This document shows, in pieces, positions 12,666 to 24,317 of a DNA stretch of 64,000 nt (positions are counted from its first letter, which is position 1; each line of letters starts with the position of its first letter). The position numbers were made by a program, and so were the translations under genes. The DNA comes from Isoetes taiwanensis (lineage: Eukaryota; Streptophyta; Lycopodiopsida; Isoetales; Isoetaceae). The DNA is taken from the NCBI GenBank assembly GCA_021234155.1, contig JAJEKV010000072.1, forward strand, positions 2,230,436 through 2,294,435, read 5' to 3'. The notes under the pieces are model-generated. The model did no database searches. It was not told where the DNA came from and worked only from the letters and a program-made list of their open reading frames with translations.

Positions 12666-12854
12666 ATCTCACAGCTTTCTTGATATTTTCACAGCTTTTT
12701 TGCTTGGAATTAGTTATTTCGACTAGGAAGGCACTGTCCGAGGATGAAAAAAAGCAGCTAGGAGATTGTTTGTGCATATATAGGTTGTTTATCATATAGG
12801 AGCACTAAGATCCTTGCAAGGTCTGGAGTAGAGGAAGTAGGGCGCCCATATATC

Positions 12855-13030
12855 TACAACAAGATGTGGTTTTTCCGGACATATTTCCAGTGGTTTTTCA
12901 GGACATCCCATCAGCCCCCATCCCATAGCCATCCGCACATCCATGCGCCCGTGATGGCCATCCGGTGGGGCATACATGACCCATCCCGGTGGTTTATCCG
13001 GACAGGCAAGACCGTTAATCATTATGGCTC
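12855..13030. repeat. degenerate copies of the 23-bp GGTGGTTTATCTGGACA unit
   Basis: GTGGTTTTTCCGGACAT, GTGGTTTTTCAGGACAT and GGTGGTTTATCCGGACAGG are diverged forms of the 23-bp unit that is multiplied at 13560-14100. They place the beginning of that minisatellite system about 600 bp further left. A 118-codon minus frame here (CPDKPP, CPEKPL, CPEKPH) is a by-product of the repeat. Confidence 0.6.
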
Positions 13031-13261
13031 GTACTGACATAAGACCAGAGTACCACGGGCTGACAAGCATTAAATTCCCTAGAGCTGCCCCGTTCCGTCC
13101 GAAAAGAAAGACACCCCGTTCCCTGCCCAGTCCCGTTCCCGCCCCCAAAAACCCCGTTCCGTTGTACTCCCCCTCCCCATTTGAATTTAAATAATCAATA
13201 CTTGCCGTTTATTTGATTTTCAAAACTATCCCCTCCCGATTTGAATTTAAATATCAAAACA

Positions 13262-13470
13262 ATGGTGTATTTGAATTTCAAAGCTACTTCAATACTCCAA
13301 TTCCAAAACAATGGTTTATGCCAATTTCAAAACCACTCCAATACTCCAATTCCAAAACAATGGTTTATGCCAATTTCAAAACCACTCCAATACTCCAATT
13401 CCAAAACAATGGTTTATGCCAATTTCAAAACTACTCCAATACTCCAATTCTAAAACAATGGTTTATTTGA
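13262..13470. repeat. 49-bp minisatellite, four copies
   Basis: ATGGTTTATGCCAATTTCAA and flanking CCAATTCCAAAACA recur with anchors at 13311, 13360, 13409 and 13458: a period of exactly 49 bp. Because 49 is not a multiple of three, each frame in turn reads the same peptide words, which explains three overlapping repetitive open frames here. They are not genes. Confidence 0.9.
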
Positions 13471-13491
13471 ACATTGTATGTCTGGACATTG

Positions 13492-14140
13492 GGAATCACA
13501 TACCATAGGTAGGTATAAATATGTATACCATAGGTATAAATACACCAAGTATTTATTCTTTAAGTATCTGGACACAACTTGGTGGTTTATCTGGACACAA
13601 GTTGGTGGTTTATCTGGACAATGTATGGGCAGGGCTTGGAATCACATCCCTTAGGTATAAATACACTAAGTATTTATACCCTGAGTATTTCTACCCAATG
13701 CCAATGACTACCTTATTGGTTTACCTGGACACAAGTTGGTGGTTTATCTGGACACAAGTTGGTGGTTTATCTGGACAATGTATGGGTAGGGCTTGGAATC
13801 ACATACCATAGGTATAAAAACATCAAGTATTTATACCTTGAGTATTTCTACCCAATGTCAATGACTACCCTATTGGTTTATCTGGACACAAGTTGGTGGT
13901 TTATCTGGACAATGTATGGGTAAGGCTTGGAATCACATACCATAGGTATAAATACACCAAGTATTTATACCTTGAGTATTTCTACCCAATGTCAATGACA
14001 ATCCCATTGGTTTATCTGGACATATACTGGTGGTTTATCTGGACACATAGTGGTGGTTTATCTGGACACAACTTGGTAGTTTATCTGGACAATGTATGGG
14101 CAGGGCTTGGAATCACATACCATAGATATAAATACACCAA
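13492..14140. repeat. nested minisatellite: 134-bp unit plus a variable number of 23-bp units
   Basis: GGAATCACAT anchors fall at 13492, 13638, 13795, 13929 and 14109. The last three spacings are 157, 134 and 180 bp, that is 134 plus one, zero or two copies of the 23-bp unit GGTGGTTTATCTGGACACAA(GTT). Each long unit also contains TAGGTATAAATACAC(C/T)AAG and a TTGAGTATTTCTACCCAATG block. Open frames across it are repeat artefacts. Confidence 0.85.
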
Positions 14141-14766
14141 GTATTTACAATACACTGCAATTATGTTACTTAGCCAGCCATTATAACCTAGATGCTGAGT
14201 TACCGAGTCTAGATGCCAACATGGATGATAGATGCACTGCCATAACCTTGTAGTTCAGTGTACTTGTCCATCGTCATAATCATATGTATATCTCTTTAGC
14301 ACTTATGTATATCTCTTTCTTGTGCTATGGAACAAACGAGCATAGTCTAATGCACTCAAGGTTTCGTGAAGGAATAGAACCTCACAGAATATGAATAGGC
14401 ATCTATATCTGCTAAAAATATAGAGGAAATGGCCAATGTCTGGGTCAGGCAATTACTTCTATGGTGGAGCTAAAAACTTTAAAATTTTGCCGAGATTTTC
14501 TCATCGTCCTAGTCCATCCATTATTCAATATGAGCAGCCATGCCTAGGTATGAGCTTTGTGTCTAGTTTTTTATTCTTTTGGCAAAGTATATTTTCTTCT
14601 GCAGCTCCCTGTTTTTCTTCTCCCGCTCTCTTTTTCTATGAAGAGCACTATTGACACATTGTTAAAAGAAGCACCAAGTTTCACGTTGTTGAACATGTCA
14701 ACAAGGATTATGTGCCTTGGAAGCATCCTTTTCGTAATGCATTCTTCGTAACATATTTATTGATAT
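14141..14766. other. non-coding
   Basis: No recognised gene or repeat. This ends where homology to LINE coding sequence begins near 14767. Confidence 0.4.
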
Positions 14767-15700
14767 ACTGGGTTGGAAAGCACTATATGCCACGCAGAAC
14801 GACAGCCACAACAAGGCAGCGTTGTATGCTTGGGGCCACCAGTCACACTTGTTTAAGGCCTTGGTCGAGATGGTCCTCCTGTATGGGGCAGAAGTGTGGG
14901 GTCTGGTGATATCCCTCACCACCTGGAATGATCTCGAGCAGGTGCAGAAAGCCTTCTTGGCACGAGCCCTTGGGGTAAAGTCCACAGTTCCATACCAAAT
15001 CCTACTCCAGGAGATAGGTTTTCTATCCCTTCAACGGGCTGCATTAGAACGCCATATTATTTACTTCCAGAAGCTGGTCACTATGGGTGATACACGCTTA
15101 TCCAACCTTGCTCTGGCCGTAACAATGGGTCCCCAACGCCTCAAAGCCTACTGGAAGGACAAGCAGGCTCAGTGGTTCTCACGTTGTGGTGTACATGCAA
15201 ACAGATGCGTACAGGTACGGACAAAGAAGGATCACAATGCATTAAAGTTGTACCTAGATGCTACTTTCATTCGCAAGCTCTGGGATGCAGATGCTCTGAC
15301 GCACGTTAAGCTGGCACACTATCAGCAGCAAGTCAATCCTAGGCTCACGAGAGACCCACACCAGTACTTATGCGTCCATTTGCCCATGAAGAAGCGCAGA
15401 CTTATAGCTTCCATTCGCACGGGTGCACATCGTCTCTGCATTGAAATAGGGCGTTGAACTCGGGAAGCACGGGAGGAGAGGCTTTGTCAGTGTTGCCACC
15501 ATGGCACCATTGAAGATGAATGTCATGCCCTCCAGATCTGCCCAGAGTTTGCCCATATCCGAGCGCAGTATGTTCGGTTACTAGTGACTGGCCAGCCGTT
15601 GCATGAATTATTGAATACGGCGTCCGTGGGCTTGTTGGGGTCATACCTCCAGGAGGTTATGGATGCACAGACTCAGTTGTGTCCTCCGGGACAATTTTGA
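14767..15700 (+). pseudogene. LINE ORF2 C-terminal part (5'-truncated)
   Basis: The frame is open from about 14767 (GWKALYATQND) through 15457, stops once at TGA (15455-15457), and continues in the same frame to a final TGA at 15698-15700. It begins just after the reverse-transcriptase palm, with the thumb-like LLYGAEVWG, then the connecting LEQVQKAFLARALGV. Near the end is a zinc-knuckle-like CQCCHHGTIEDECHALQIC (about 15485-15540), typical of the tail of plant LINE polyproteins. The true protein primes reverse transcription at a nicked target. This copy is a dead 5'-truncated insertion. A single nonsense codon suggests moderate age. Confidence 0.8.
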
Positions 15701-15939
15701 ATTGTCCTATACAATTGTACAGTGTACCAGCATACTTATTACTGCTAAGGTTTTTCCCTCGAAAACCCTTCGGGGTGAGGGTTTTTTAATCTTGACAGTA
15801 ATACGCTTGCTGCTCTCTTCTATTTGGGTCCCATAGGCCAATTGGTCTCCGTGGACGATAAAAAATCTATTCTATTCTATTCTATTCTATTCTATTCTAT
15901 TCTATTCTATTCTATTCTATTCTATTCTATTCTATTCTA
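15701..15939 (+). repeat. LINE 3' UTR hairpin and (TTCTA)n tail
   Basis: After the LINE stop codon the transcript end holds an inverted repeat AAAACCC/GGGTTTT (about 15763-15785), then GGTCTCCGTGGACGATAAAAAA, then a tail of 14 or so TTCTA units (about 15868-15939). The same end recurs at 33886-34063 and, reduced to about 25 bases, at 62065-62115 on the other strand, so it is the fixed 3' end of one LINE family. Confidence 0.85.
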
Positions 15940-18062
15940 TCGCTTGTTGTTTGGGAATAAAAAACATATTGTGCAAAAGCTTTACTGTTATGTCTAGATA
16001 TTTTTTATACAGTTTTCAAGTTTATACTTAAAGAAGTTTTAAGTCCTTTTTTTTTTTTACTTCTATTGGAAACACGAGTAAATAACAATGACGGAAGGTG
16101 TAGATGAAACATGGACCGATCTTTAACTATCAAATCTAGCCTTGCGTATAGTCGGATCCCGATCTACCTCATTTGACGCTACTAAAATGCGTAGTTAACT
16201 TTGAACTGTGGGTAAGTATTGCTTGGATGCCCATAAATGATTTTATCTGTAGGTAGCAATGTGCAGATTGAGGAATGTGCTGGATGCCTACAAATTATGT
16301 TCAAAAAGCCGACCTTTATTGTGTATACGCATTGAAAATCTCTATTTCTGCTGGTTAATTCAATCGTCAATAAAGGCATGTCAGCTATATCACAACTTAA
16401 GTCATATAAGTTCGCACTATTTGTAGGTGGTGCATCACTTTGTTTTGTTGCTCTGATTTATTTTCTCATTGTCAATTCATTTAAAACACATACACCACTT
16501 TGATATAATAAAAGTTCTGCACCGGAATTCAACATATATGGGTGTGTGGTTTGCTTTAGTCATCACTTTAACACTCTTCAAAAGCTATCATCTTCTTAGG
16601 AAATTGGTCTTGAAGGAAAAGATAAAGATGTCACTTTATATAGCTCTTCAAAAATTGCGATCTTCCCATGGTGGTGTCAACTGTTCTTTCATCCTACAAT
16701 TTACCTCTTAGGTTCGATGTTTTGCTTTGGATATTTTACATACATATGACGCCCTTACAATGGGGCAATTACTTCACCAAATATTAATTCCCACTATAAG
16801 CACCTCTACCATGATAATAATCTCGAGTACAGGCACCATACTAACACGAACCCTACCCACAAATTACTCCTCCTATCTCTAATTTCTCATCGTATTCGTC
16901 CTCTGAACTAAATAACGCAACGCCGTTGTCAACAATACCTACATGATTCCTTAATACTCCTCCAATTCAATCACAATAATCAATCGCAATCTCTAAACTT
17001 CTTTTAGGAAAGCCAATACTTATTACACATGTATTTAAGCCATCTTACATTGCTCGATGACAATGAAGCTTCAAACCAATTTATTGTGTGGTAAGTAATG
17101 ATTATTTGATATTTTACCCATGAGGTTAGTAAATCTTCTAGGCCCATGAACATCCATGCTATCCTTCCAATTTTCCTAATCCTTTCCCCAAGTCTGCATT
17201 GTCTGTATTACCGCTAGTTGAAATTTACTCTTCCTAATCCTCAAGGCTGCATTACCGTAGTTGAAATTTACTCGTAACATGCTAGTGTGGCGTAACATGC
17301 TAGTGTGGCTGTAGCTTGTATTGTGGACAAACGGGACCTTTGCGTTAACAATTCACCCTATTACTTAAGACCTATTACTTAAGAATGCGTGCAGAGAATT
17401 TGTCTTCCCATGAAGCTCTTTTTGTATGAATATGAAATGACATTAGAAGAGCAGTCAGGACTCTTACAAAAGGCAACTCTTTTGCAAAACTATTTCCAGG
17501 CATCAGGGCATATCAAAAGCATCCAGCATGGGTTGCATCTGTCTTAGAGAAACTTGAGATTCAAAGAATCAAGAGCAAAACATAAACGCAGAAGCTCACT
17601 GACTCAAATTAGACAAACAACCATACTAGGTTTCCAAAATCAATAAACGGGATGCAATCAGAAAACTCAACATAACAGGCTTCATCAAGCCCACAGAGAA
17701 TAACGCAAACCTAGAAATTAGCTCAGAGTGTTGAAAAACAGCAGAGATCCTCAAATATAGTAACGATATTAGTTCTTGAAAGACAGTAAGAAAACAGTAA
17801 AAGAATCAGCAAAAGTTAGATATACACGATATCAACAAAACTTCAAGAGAACTACAGATTTTCAAATATTAGGCCTCCCAAGATCACACTTAACAAGATA
17901 AAACAGGTTCATATTAACATACGTGTTGCAGAACATGGTTTTATATATATACATATAATAACAGATACATGGTTTTATATATGCCAAGAACATATAAAAG
18001 GACAACAGCTAATAAGCAAAGAGGATAAACAGATATGCTTAATGAAGGGGCATACCCAGCAC
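15940..18062. other. non-coding, no recognised feature
   Basis: AT-rich. Short open frames (for example 16469-16711) have no recognisable content. The right part, 17400-18060, may include the 3' UTR of the minus-strand gene that ends at 18063. Confidence 0.4.
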
Positions 18063-19234
18063 TCAGTCAGAAGCATCATCATAATCATCATTAGCATCAT
18101 CTCCATCTTCATCTTCGTCATAATTGCCTTCATCTTCTCCAACTTCATAAACATTGACTTCATCATCTCCATCTTCATCTTCGTCATAATTGCCTTCATC
18201 TTCTCCAACTTCATAAACATTGACTTCATCATCTCCATCTTCATCTTCGTCATAATTGCCTTCATCTTCTCCAACTTCATAAACATTGACTTCATCATCT
18301 CCATCTCCAACTTCATCGCCTTCTTGGTTATCTATGAACTCAAATTCTTCTCCATAAGTCTCGCCACCCTCAACATCCTCTGCCTTGCCACCCTCCTCAT
18401 TACTTTCAGAGTCCTCTTCAGACTCGCTGTAACCAAGGGGGACATGGCATGTCAGAGAAATTTATTATTATTCTCAACTCTTAATAAAAACATTTCCAGA
18501 CATTTTATCCATCACTCTATGTACATAAACAACTATTCAGTAGAAAGATTTACCAATTAATCAAAGGCAAAAAGGCAGCAAAGCATAGAACCCAGAAGCT
18601 CATAGATTTTCAAATCAGACAGGTAGCAATACCAGGTTTTTAGAAAAAACAGGAGTAATCTTTGAAAAGCAGTAACAACTAAAAGAAAGAGTTACAACAC
18701 AAATAACTTAAGCGTCTTAGAATCAACATTTAGACGACAACGCAATGATAGTAGTTTCATATTATTAAGAGTGGCAGACATAGTTGTTGTAACTTCCATG
18801 AAAAGAAAGATGAACATAAGCAGTAAAAGAAAGTCAAATGCACCTGTCAAGCCATGGAAATGTGAGGAGGGTGATGTTGTGCAGAAATATTTCCTATAAG
18901 ATCCATGTAGGATCGTTCATGTAACAATGTTTCCTATCTACCGAATACAAAGGCAGTTCCTTTCCTTGAAAAATAAAAGAAGGAGAAATGTGAGAAGTAG
19001 TTACTTGGGGTGAGGAGAAGTGTAGACAGAAGTGCCATTGCTGCTTTCATAGTAGGTGGAACCATCGGGATTGGAGTAGTAATAAGATCCGTCGTTGTTG
19101 GAGTAATGGTAGGAATTTTGGTTAGAAGCAGAGGGGCCATAGTCGCGAGAGCACCAGTGGTTGCCCTGCGAGTTGAGCCCTGAACCTTTATATGAATAGC
19201 CAGCGGCGCCGGAGTTGCCCTTGCTGCCGCCCAT
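18063..19234 (-). CDS. two-exon gene: Gly/Ser/Tyr-rich small protein joined to acidic repeat tail
   Basis: Exon 1 is 19234-19005 and exon 2 is 18426-18063. Exon 1 starts MGGSKGNSGAAGYSYKG and has SQGNHWCSRDYG and NNDGSYYYSNPDGSTYY, which match my memory of a small, widely conserved plant protein family of unknown function. If unspliced it stops at once: TAA at 19003-19001, giving 77 residues. That TAA lies inside a good donor (CCAA|GTAACT). Splicing to the acceptor GGTTACAG|CGAG keeps the frame (AA+C codes Asn) and adds ESEEDSESNEEGG and then three copies of a 22-residue acidic unit (DGDDEVNVYEVGEDEGNYDE core; 66-bp period at 18115, 18181, 18247), ending DDASD and TGA. The spliced product is 197 aa. 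The acidic tail resembles nuclear or chaperone-type acidic domains, but no function is claimed. Splicing is inferred from signals only. Confidence 0.6.
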
Positions 19235-20129
19235 TTCGCCGAGAAAGATTTTGCAGAGGAAACTTTTACGCTGCCGCTTAAAACCAATAATCCGACGTAT
19301 GAGCGTACTCTAACTAGTCATATATTTCCACGTTGCACACAGCGCCATGCACGGCTTCTTCATTACGCTCGTTCGTATTCATGCAGATAAGTTGCTTCAC
19401 AATGCTTGTTGATTCAATCCTACTTATACACGTGATGAAATTTTTCATTGTAAATTTTTTTTTTTTGGGTTGCCTCTTTGCTTGGGTAAAGGGCACATTT
19501 TGGGCATATATCAATATATACTCAAAACTTTTTTTTTCCCATAGTAAAGTTTATTTAGGTAACTTCCCTAATGTGGAAACCGGTTGATGCGCAGTTGCGC
19601 AGTTGCAGGTTGGCACGTCAAGGAAGTCACCCAAAGGACCTTCCCTATAACATAGCGGACTAGTAAGTGTCGTTTCTTCGCTACATGTCAATCCAGCAGT
19701 CAAGGCAAAAACGTCACATAAAAGAATATCATTGGATGCACGGGCGAATGATGCCTAACTGTTCTTTGCATGACTAGCCTAAACCTGTTGTTGCAGGTAA
19801 TTTGTCGATGGCTGTCCGCAGAAGAGAATGTAAAAGCTCTTCAGTATGGTGGGAAAACAAATGGAGGAAAATCTCCATCTCTGAATAACTACTTGCCCGA
19901 AGCTTGTTGTCCTTGGTGTGTTGCTAGAGAAGATGTTATACCTGGCAGTAGGTGCAAGGTTTCTTGTCTCTGGCCTGCAGAAGTTTAATCCAGAAAGCAA
20001 AACAACTTTTAATTTTTAATTGAAGACCTTTATCTACTGCATCTGTTTTTTGGGTTGCCCCTAGGGGGGCAAACCCTCGCTTATGTGGGTTTGTGGCATA
20101 TCCTAGGTATATGCTAGAATATACCTAGA
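19235..20129. other. 5' flank of the minus gene and unassigned DNA
   Basis: 19235-19330 is the likely promoter and leader of the minus-strand gene ending at 18063. No coding signal was found up to 20129. A near-palindrome GGGTTGCCCC..GGGGCAAACCC lies at about 20053-20079. Confidence 0.35.
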
Positions 20130-21220
20130 ATATGCTGGTGGCTGCTCCAAACCCATTGTTCCTTGTAAACTGGCGATCTCGTGCGTTCTGGATCGTGGAT
20201 GTTCCAACCGGGTAGACCGAAGCTCCAATCTCCTCAGGCTGAGCAAATTGGGATTTAGAGCTTCTCACCTTGGCAGCGTTTTTGGAAATGTAACTCAGGA
20301 AGATGCAAATGATGCAGTGCAGGAGGCGCTTGAGCTGGGGATTAATTTTTTTGACGTTTCCCATAAGTTAAGTTAACACCAGATCTTCGATCTTTTCAAT
20401 TTAGGATGTTGTGCATGGCATGGCAATCTAGATCCCTTTCTCTTTTTCCTTGTCAGGTATTATGGTGCCACTCTTGCAGAGCAAGGTGGGAAGACATTGA
20501 AGGTGTTGGATGTGCAACGGGAGAAGTATATTCTGTCCACTAAATGTGGCCGTTATGCTAAAGGTTTTGATTTTAGTGTTGAACATGTTTTTAGAAGTGT
20601 GAGAGCTTGGCTAGATTGAATGTGGACTACATTGACATTATTCAATGCCATGACGTTGAGTTCGGTTCATTGGATTTGGTTGTGATTTTGCCATGTACCA
20701 ATCTGGTCTTTATAGATGTTTGTTTTGACATCAGGATGATGTTCTTGCATATTGCATTGTATTTGGAATTTCCTATACAAATGTTGTTAGCTCATGGATT
20801 TTAAGACAATATTTACATGGGGTTGTGTCAACAATATTGCATGCTCAGTCATTTCATGCAAAGAAGCAGAATTCATCTTAGTTTATTGAGTGCTAATGTC
20901 GACACAACCCTTTGCGGATTATTCTAAAAACAATTTCAACACTTCAAAAGTTGAAAGAAGTTAGAAAGGTCAGGTTCATTGGGAGCACATGCCTTCCACT
21001 AAAAATCTTCAAATACGTTTTAGACAGAGTGTAGCCTGGACAAGTTGATGTTATCCTCTCTTACTGTCATTATAGTTTGAATGATACCTCTTTGGTTCAT
21101 CTATTGCCATACCTAAAGGAGAAAGGAGTTGGAATTATCAGCACAATGCCTTGTCCATGGGATTACTTACTGAGCAAGGTCCACTAGATTGGCACCCTGC
21201 ACCACAAGCTTTAAAGGTTT
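20130..21220 (+). pseudogene. L-galactose dehydrogenase pseudogene (introns retained)
   Basis: The aldo/keto reductase that oxidises L-galactose to L-galactono-1,4-lactone in ascorbate synthesis. Pieces in order: LRLSKLGFRASHLGSVFGNV and ELGINFFDVS (20235-20350); after an intron, YYGATLAEQGGKTLKVLDVQ and STKCGRYAKGFDFSVEHV (20459-20597); a frameshift; ARLNVDYIDIIQCHDVEFGS (20612-20670); an intron; LQKLKEVRKVRFIGST, CLPLKIFKYVLDRV (TAG) PGQVDVILSYCHYSLND and LLPYLKEKGVGIIS (20916-21140); another frameshift; MGLLTEQGPLDWHPAP (21155-21205). The catalytic Tyr region is present. Frameshifts, stops and a destroyed donor (CCC|ATAAGT where GTAAGT is expected, about 20352) show it is dead. Retained introns mean it arose by DNA duplication rather than retroposition. 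Confidence 0.85.
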
Positions 21221-24200
21221 TTTTCAATAGGCCATTACTTTGTACTTGGAAGTTTATTTTCTTGGAAGTAATATCTCCAGACTTGCATTAAAGTTTTCCT
21301 TGAAGAATCCTGATATATCACCTATATTGGTTGCAACATTAGAGGAGGTTGTATTTAAAAATTGCAACCTTGAAGATTTTTCGAACCTATAGGCTTGGAA
21401 TTTAACACCCAACCTGGTTATGCCACTTAGGCATGGGTACGGTACTAGCCTCGGTTCTGTTTCGAAAAATGGCGGTCTACTGTCATAACGCAATAGCCTT
21501 GTTCATCGTGGGAGGATTCGTCGGTAGTATCTGAGGCCGGATATCTGAGGCCGGATAACGCATTCGTCGGTAGTATCGTCATTCTATTGTTGCTGCTTGC
21601 TACCTCATCCGATCAGCATTGTGTACCAGGTAAATCCTTTACAATGTCACTACTAATTTGCACTGTGTCTCAGCTAAATCCTTTGCAATATCCGATCAGC
21701 ACTGTGTCTTATAAGAAGTGTATATACCTTATAATTGAGCTAGGTTGTTGCTTGTCATTTTATAAGTAACAATGCATCGGATGAGGAGATTGAACATATT
21801 CAGCCTAACCAGGTTCTTTAGCACGAAATTTTGCTGAAACCTCAGTGGTTTAATTGTGTAGAATTACAGTCTAGATATCTGGACCTCTCTTTCCTTATCT
21901 TTACTTCTGGGATTAAATCAATACCTTGATAATTACCATAGATTGCAGGTTTAGTTGCTCATAGGCTGAAAAGTGTGGTTAGAATCTGTACATTGGATCT
22001 TAGATACTGGTTAAGGAGTTAAAGCATGATAAAATCTGAGTAAAGCATAATCTGAGTAAATCTGAGTTGCTTCTGAAATTATATCTTAGCATAGCTACTG
22101 CTGGTAAACTACATGTTTTTGTTGGTTATAATTTGCAAATCCTGGAAAGAGTTGTGCACTGGGGCTTAAATATTTCTTAAGGGAGTGGTCGCTCTGCTCC
22201 TTATCTTATGAACTATGATTTTCTCTACTGTTCCCTTTGTTTATTTAAAAAAAAAAGCCCTGGTCAGAAGGTATCGATCACTCGTGCTTCTTAGTTTTGG
22301 TTCTAGACTGATGAATAGAGGTGGAATGGAATTGTGGCCTGACTCAAGATCTGACAGATTTATCTTTTTAGTTAAGCTTATTTATAGGCTTACATTATTT
22401 GGATGATAGTATAGACCTTATATTATAGAATTAGCATGAATCTATGCATTATAGAATTATATTATAGAATTTTAACCTCCCAGAGGCCAAGGCTTATCAG
22501 ACCCATTATCAATCAATGGGAAGCCCCATGGAACCATGCCTACTTAGCATGCTGCGGTGAGGAAAAATGCAAACATGAACTAAGCATGTGTTGACGTATA
22601 GATAGTAGAGTAAACAGGCTATGAACTCATCATAATAGATGCTTAAGTACAGATATGCATGGTCAGATACCACCAAATCATACAATATCTATTGCATGCA
22701 AAAAGCAAATAGCGAAATGAGCTTTTCCTGGTGCAAAAATGCATGGTCTAGTAGAACTTTCCAGCAAACGTGCAAGTTTATGCCTGATTGCACGCAGGTT
22801 CATTTTACAAAAATCAAAACAACCGTGTGCATTTCATGCTGAATCTTTTGACTGCTTTAACAATCATAATTCTTAGTTGAAGTGAACTCAAAGGCAAACA
22901 CTTGTTTGTCATCCCACAGATTAGAGGCAACTGCATTCACATCAGTCGTCCGCTCTGCAATAGCTTCAAGTCTTTAGATCAAGTTGGAAATATCAATAGC
23001 TTGTAACTGACATTTAGTGAACAATAGCACATTATTCATTAGAAAAGAATCAATGGCAGAAGACACAGTCTCATGTTTGTAGACTGCCATAATAAGGGAA
23101 TGGACTTACAACCAAAATCCAGATTCCTAGAATTTTATTAAGTTTCGTTCTGTAATAAGATTGGACTGAAACCTAAATCAGTCTATATTTCGTTCAATAT
23201 GTAATAAGAAGCCTATCAAACTTGCTGGCCGAAAAGGAGATAGGCAGAATCGTTAGTGGGTGATGAACATTTATAGGAGAAAACAAATCTTAAGAGACTT
23301 TTTGTCAGCAATGTTTTAATGATGGCAGGGCTCATCATTGAGTGCAAAATAGGTGCAACAATCATATGGCACGAGGCGATAATGATCTCTGTTTGCATAA
23401 TAAATGTATTTCTATGATCCATGACTTTCCAGCTAGCTAAAACTTCAAATGTGGGCCAAATGAGTTGTTATTAAATGCTTTGAGAATGGGAAATGACAAA
23501 CGAACCAAACAGAGGACCTTCCTAAGTAGCAAAGACTTGAGATTGAGACCTTAGTTCCTGCTAGCTCAAATCCCATGTCCTCCATAGCAAAACTGTGTTT
23601 TGACTATCCTGAACACCTGCATTTGGGAGAGCCATTGATATTGTTGATCCATATGTCATATGCAGTAGGATACTCAATATTATACAATCACAAGCTCACA
23701 TGGTTATTGGCAGCAAGAATACAAAACCTAGAAATAGAGGAGCAGCCAGAGTAGCCAGGCCACTTGGTGGCTGTGTTCTAATACTAGAAATAACACTCAA
23801 ATATATTTGTCAGCAGTAGAATATGGAGCACAGGAACATCACACCTGAAATAGGAGCCCAATCTTAGAGCTTCAAGATTAGTAGAAGCCCTTAGCACATG
23901 TACAAAGGTAACCTTATTGTAGACCTTTCTCCTGTTGCATTTTTACAAAGTACACAGTTTTTGAAGCAAGGGGGTGTACAAAACTGGTGAATGATCCTTT
24001 TGCCTTGTAAGCATCCATGCATGTCCTCTTAAAAGATGTCGCAGAGTTCTTGGAAACATAAGTCTTGAAAGACTAAGCTGAAACATAAGTCTTGTAAGCT
24101 AATCTATGCTATAGCTGATAAATTTATGTACTATGCTATTTATGTTTCAGCTTATTATAGTCTTGTAAGTCTTGTAGTCTGAAACATAAGTCTTGAAGCA

Positions 24201-24317
24201 ACTGACAGAGTATCAGCTGATACATAATGGTACTATGCTATAGCTGAAACATAAGTCTTATAAGCTGAAACATAAGTCTTTTCTAAAAGGATTTGTTTTG
24301 CAGGAACCAATGCTACC
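21221..24317. other. no recognised gene; local repeats
   Basis: 21520-21580 carries a doubled ATCTGAGGCCGGAT phrase and two CGTCGGTAGTATC phrases. 24040-24290 is built from irregular repeats of CTGAAACATAAGTCTT. The remainder has no open frame over 80 codons with recognisable content. A splice acceptor TTTTGCAG at about 24296-24303 leads into the frame that follows. Confidence 0.4.

Noticed and set aside
13213-13508. Three overlapping repetitive open frames (NNGLCQFQN-type words)
   Set aside because: They come from a 49-bp repeat read in successive frames; no start context, no family.
13521-14186. Open frames of about 97 codons repeating YKYTKYLYPEYFYPM
   Set aside because: They follow the minisatellite units and break wherever the 23-bp copy number changes.
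18042-18560. 172-codon plus-strand frame rich in Ile and Phe repeats, like a membrane protein
   Set aside because: It is the reverse strand of the acidic 22-residue repeat exon (18426-18063), which has a better start, splice and stop context.
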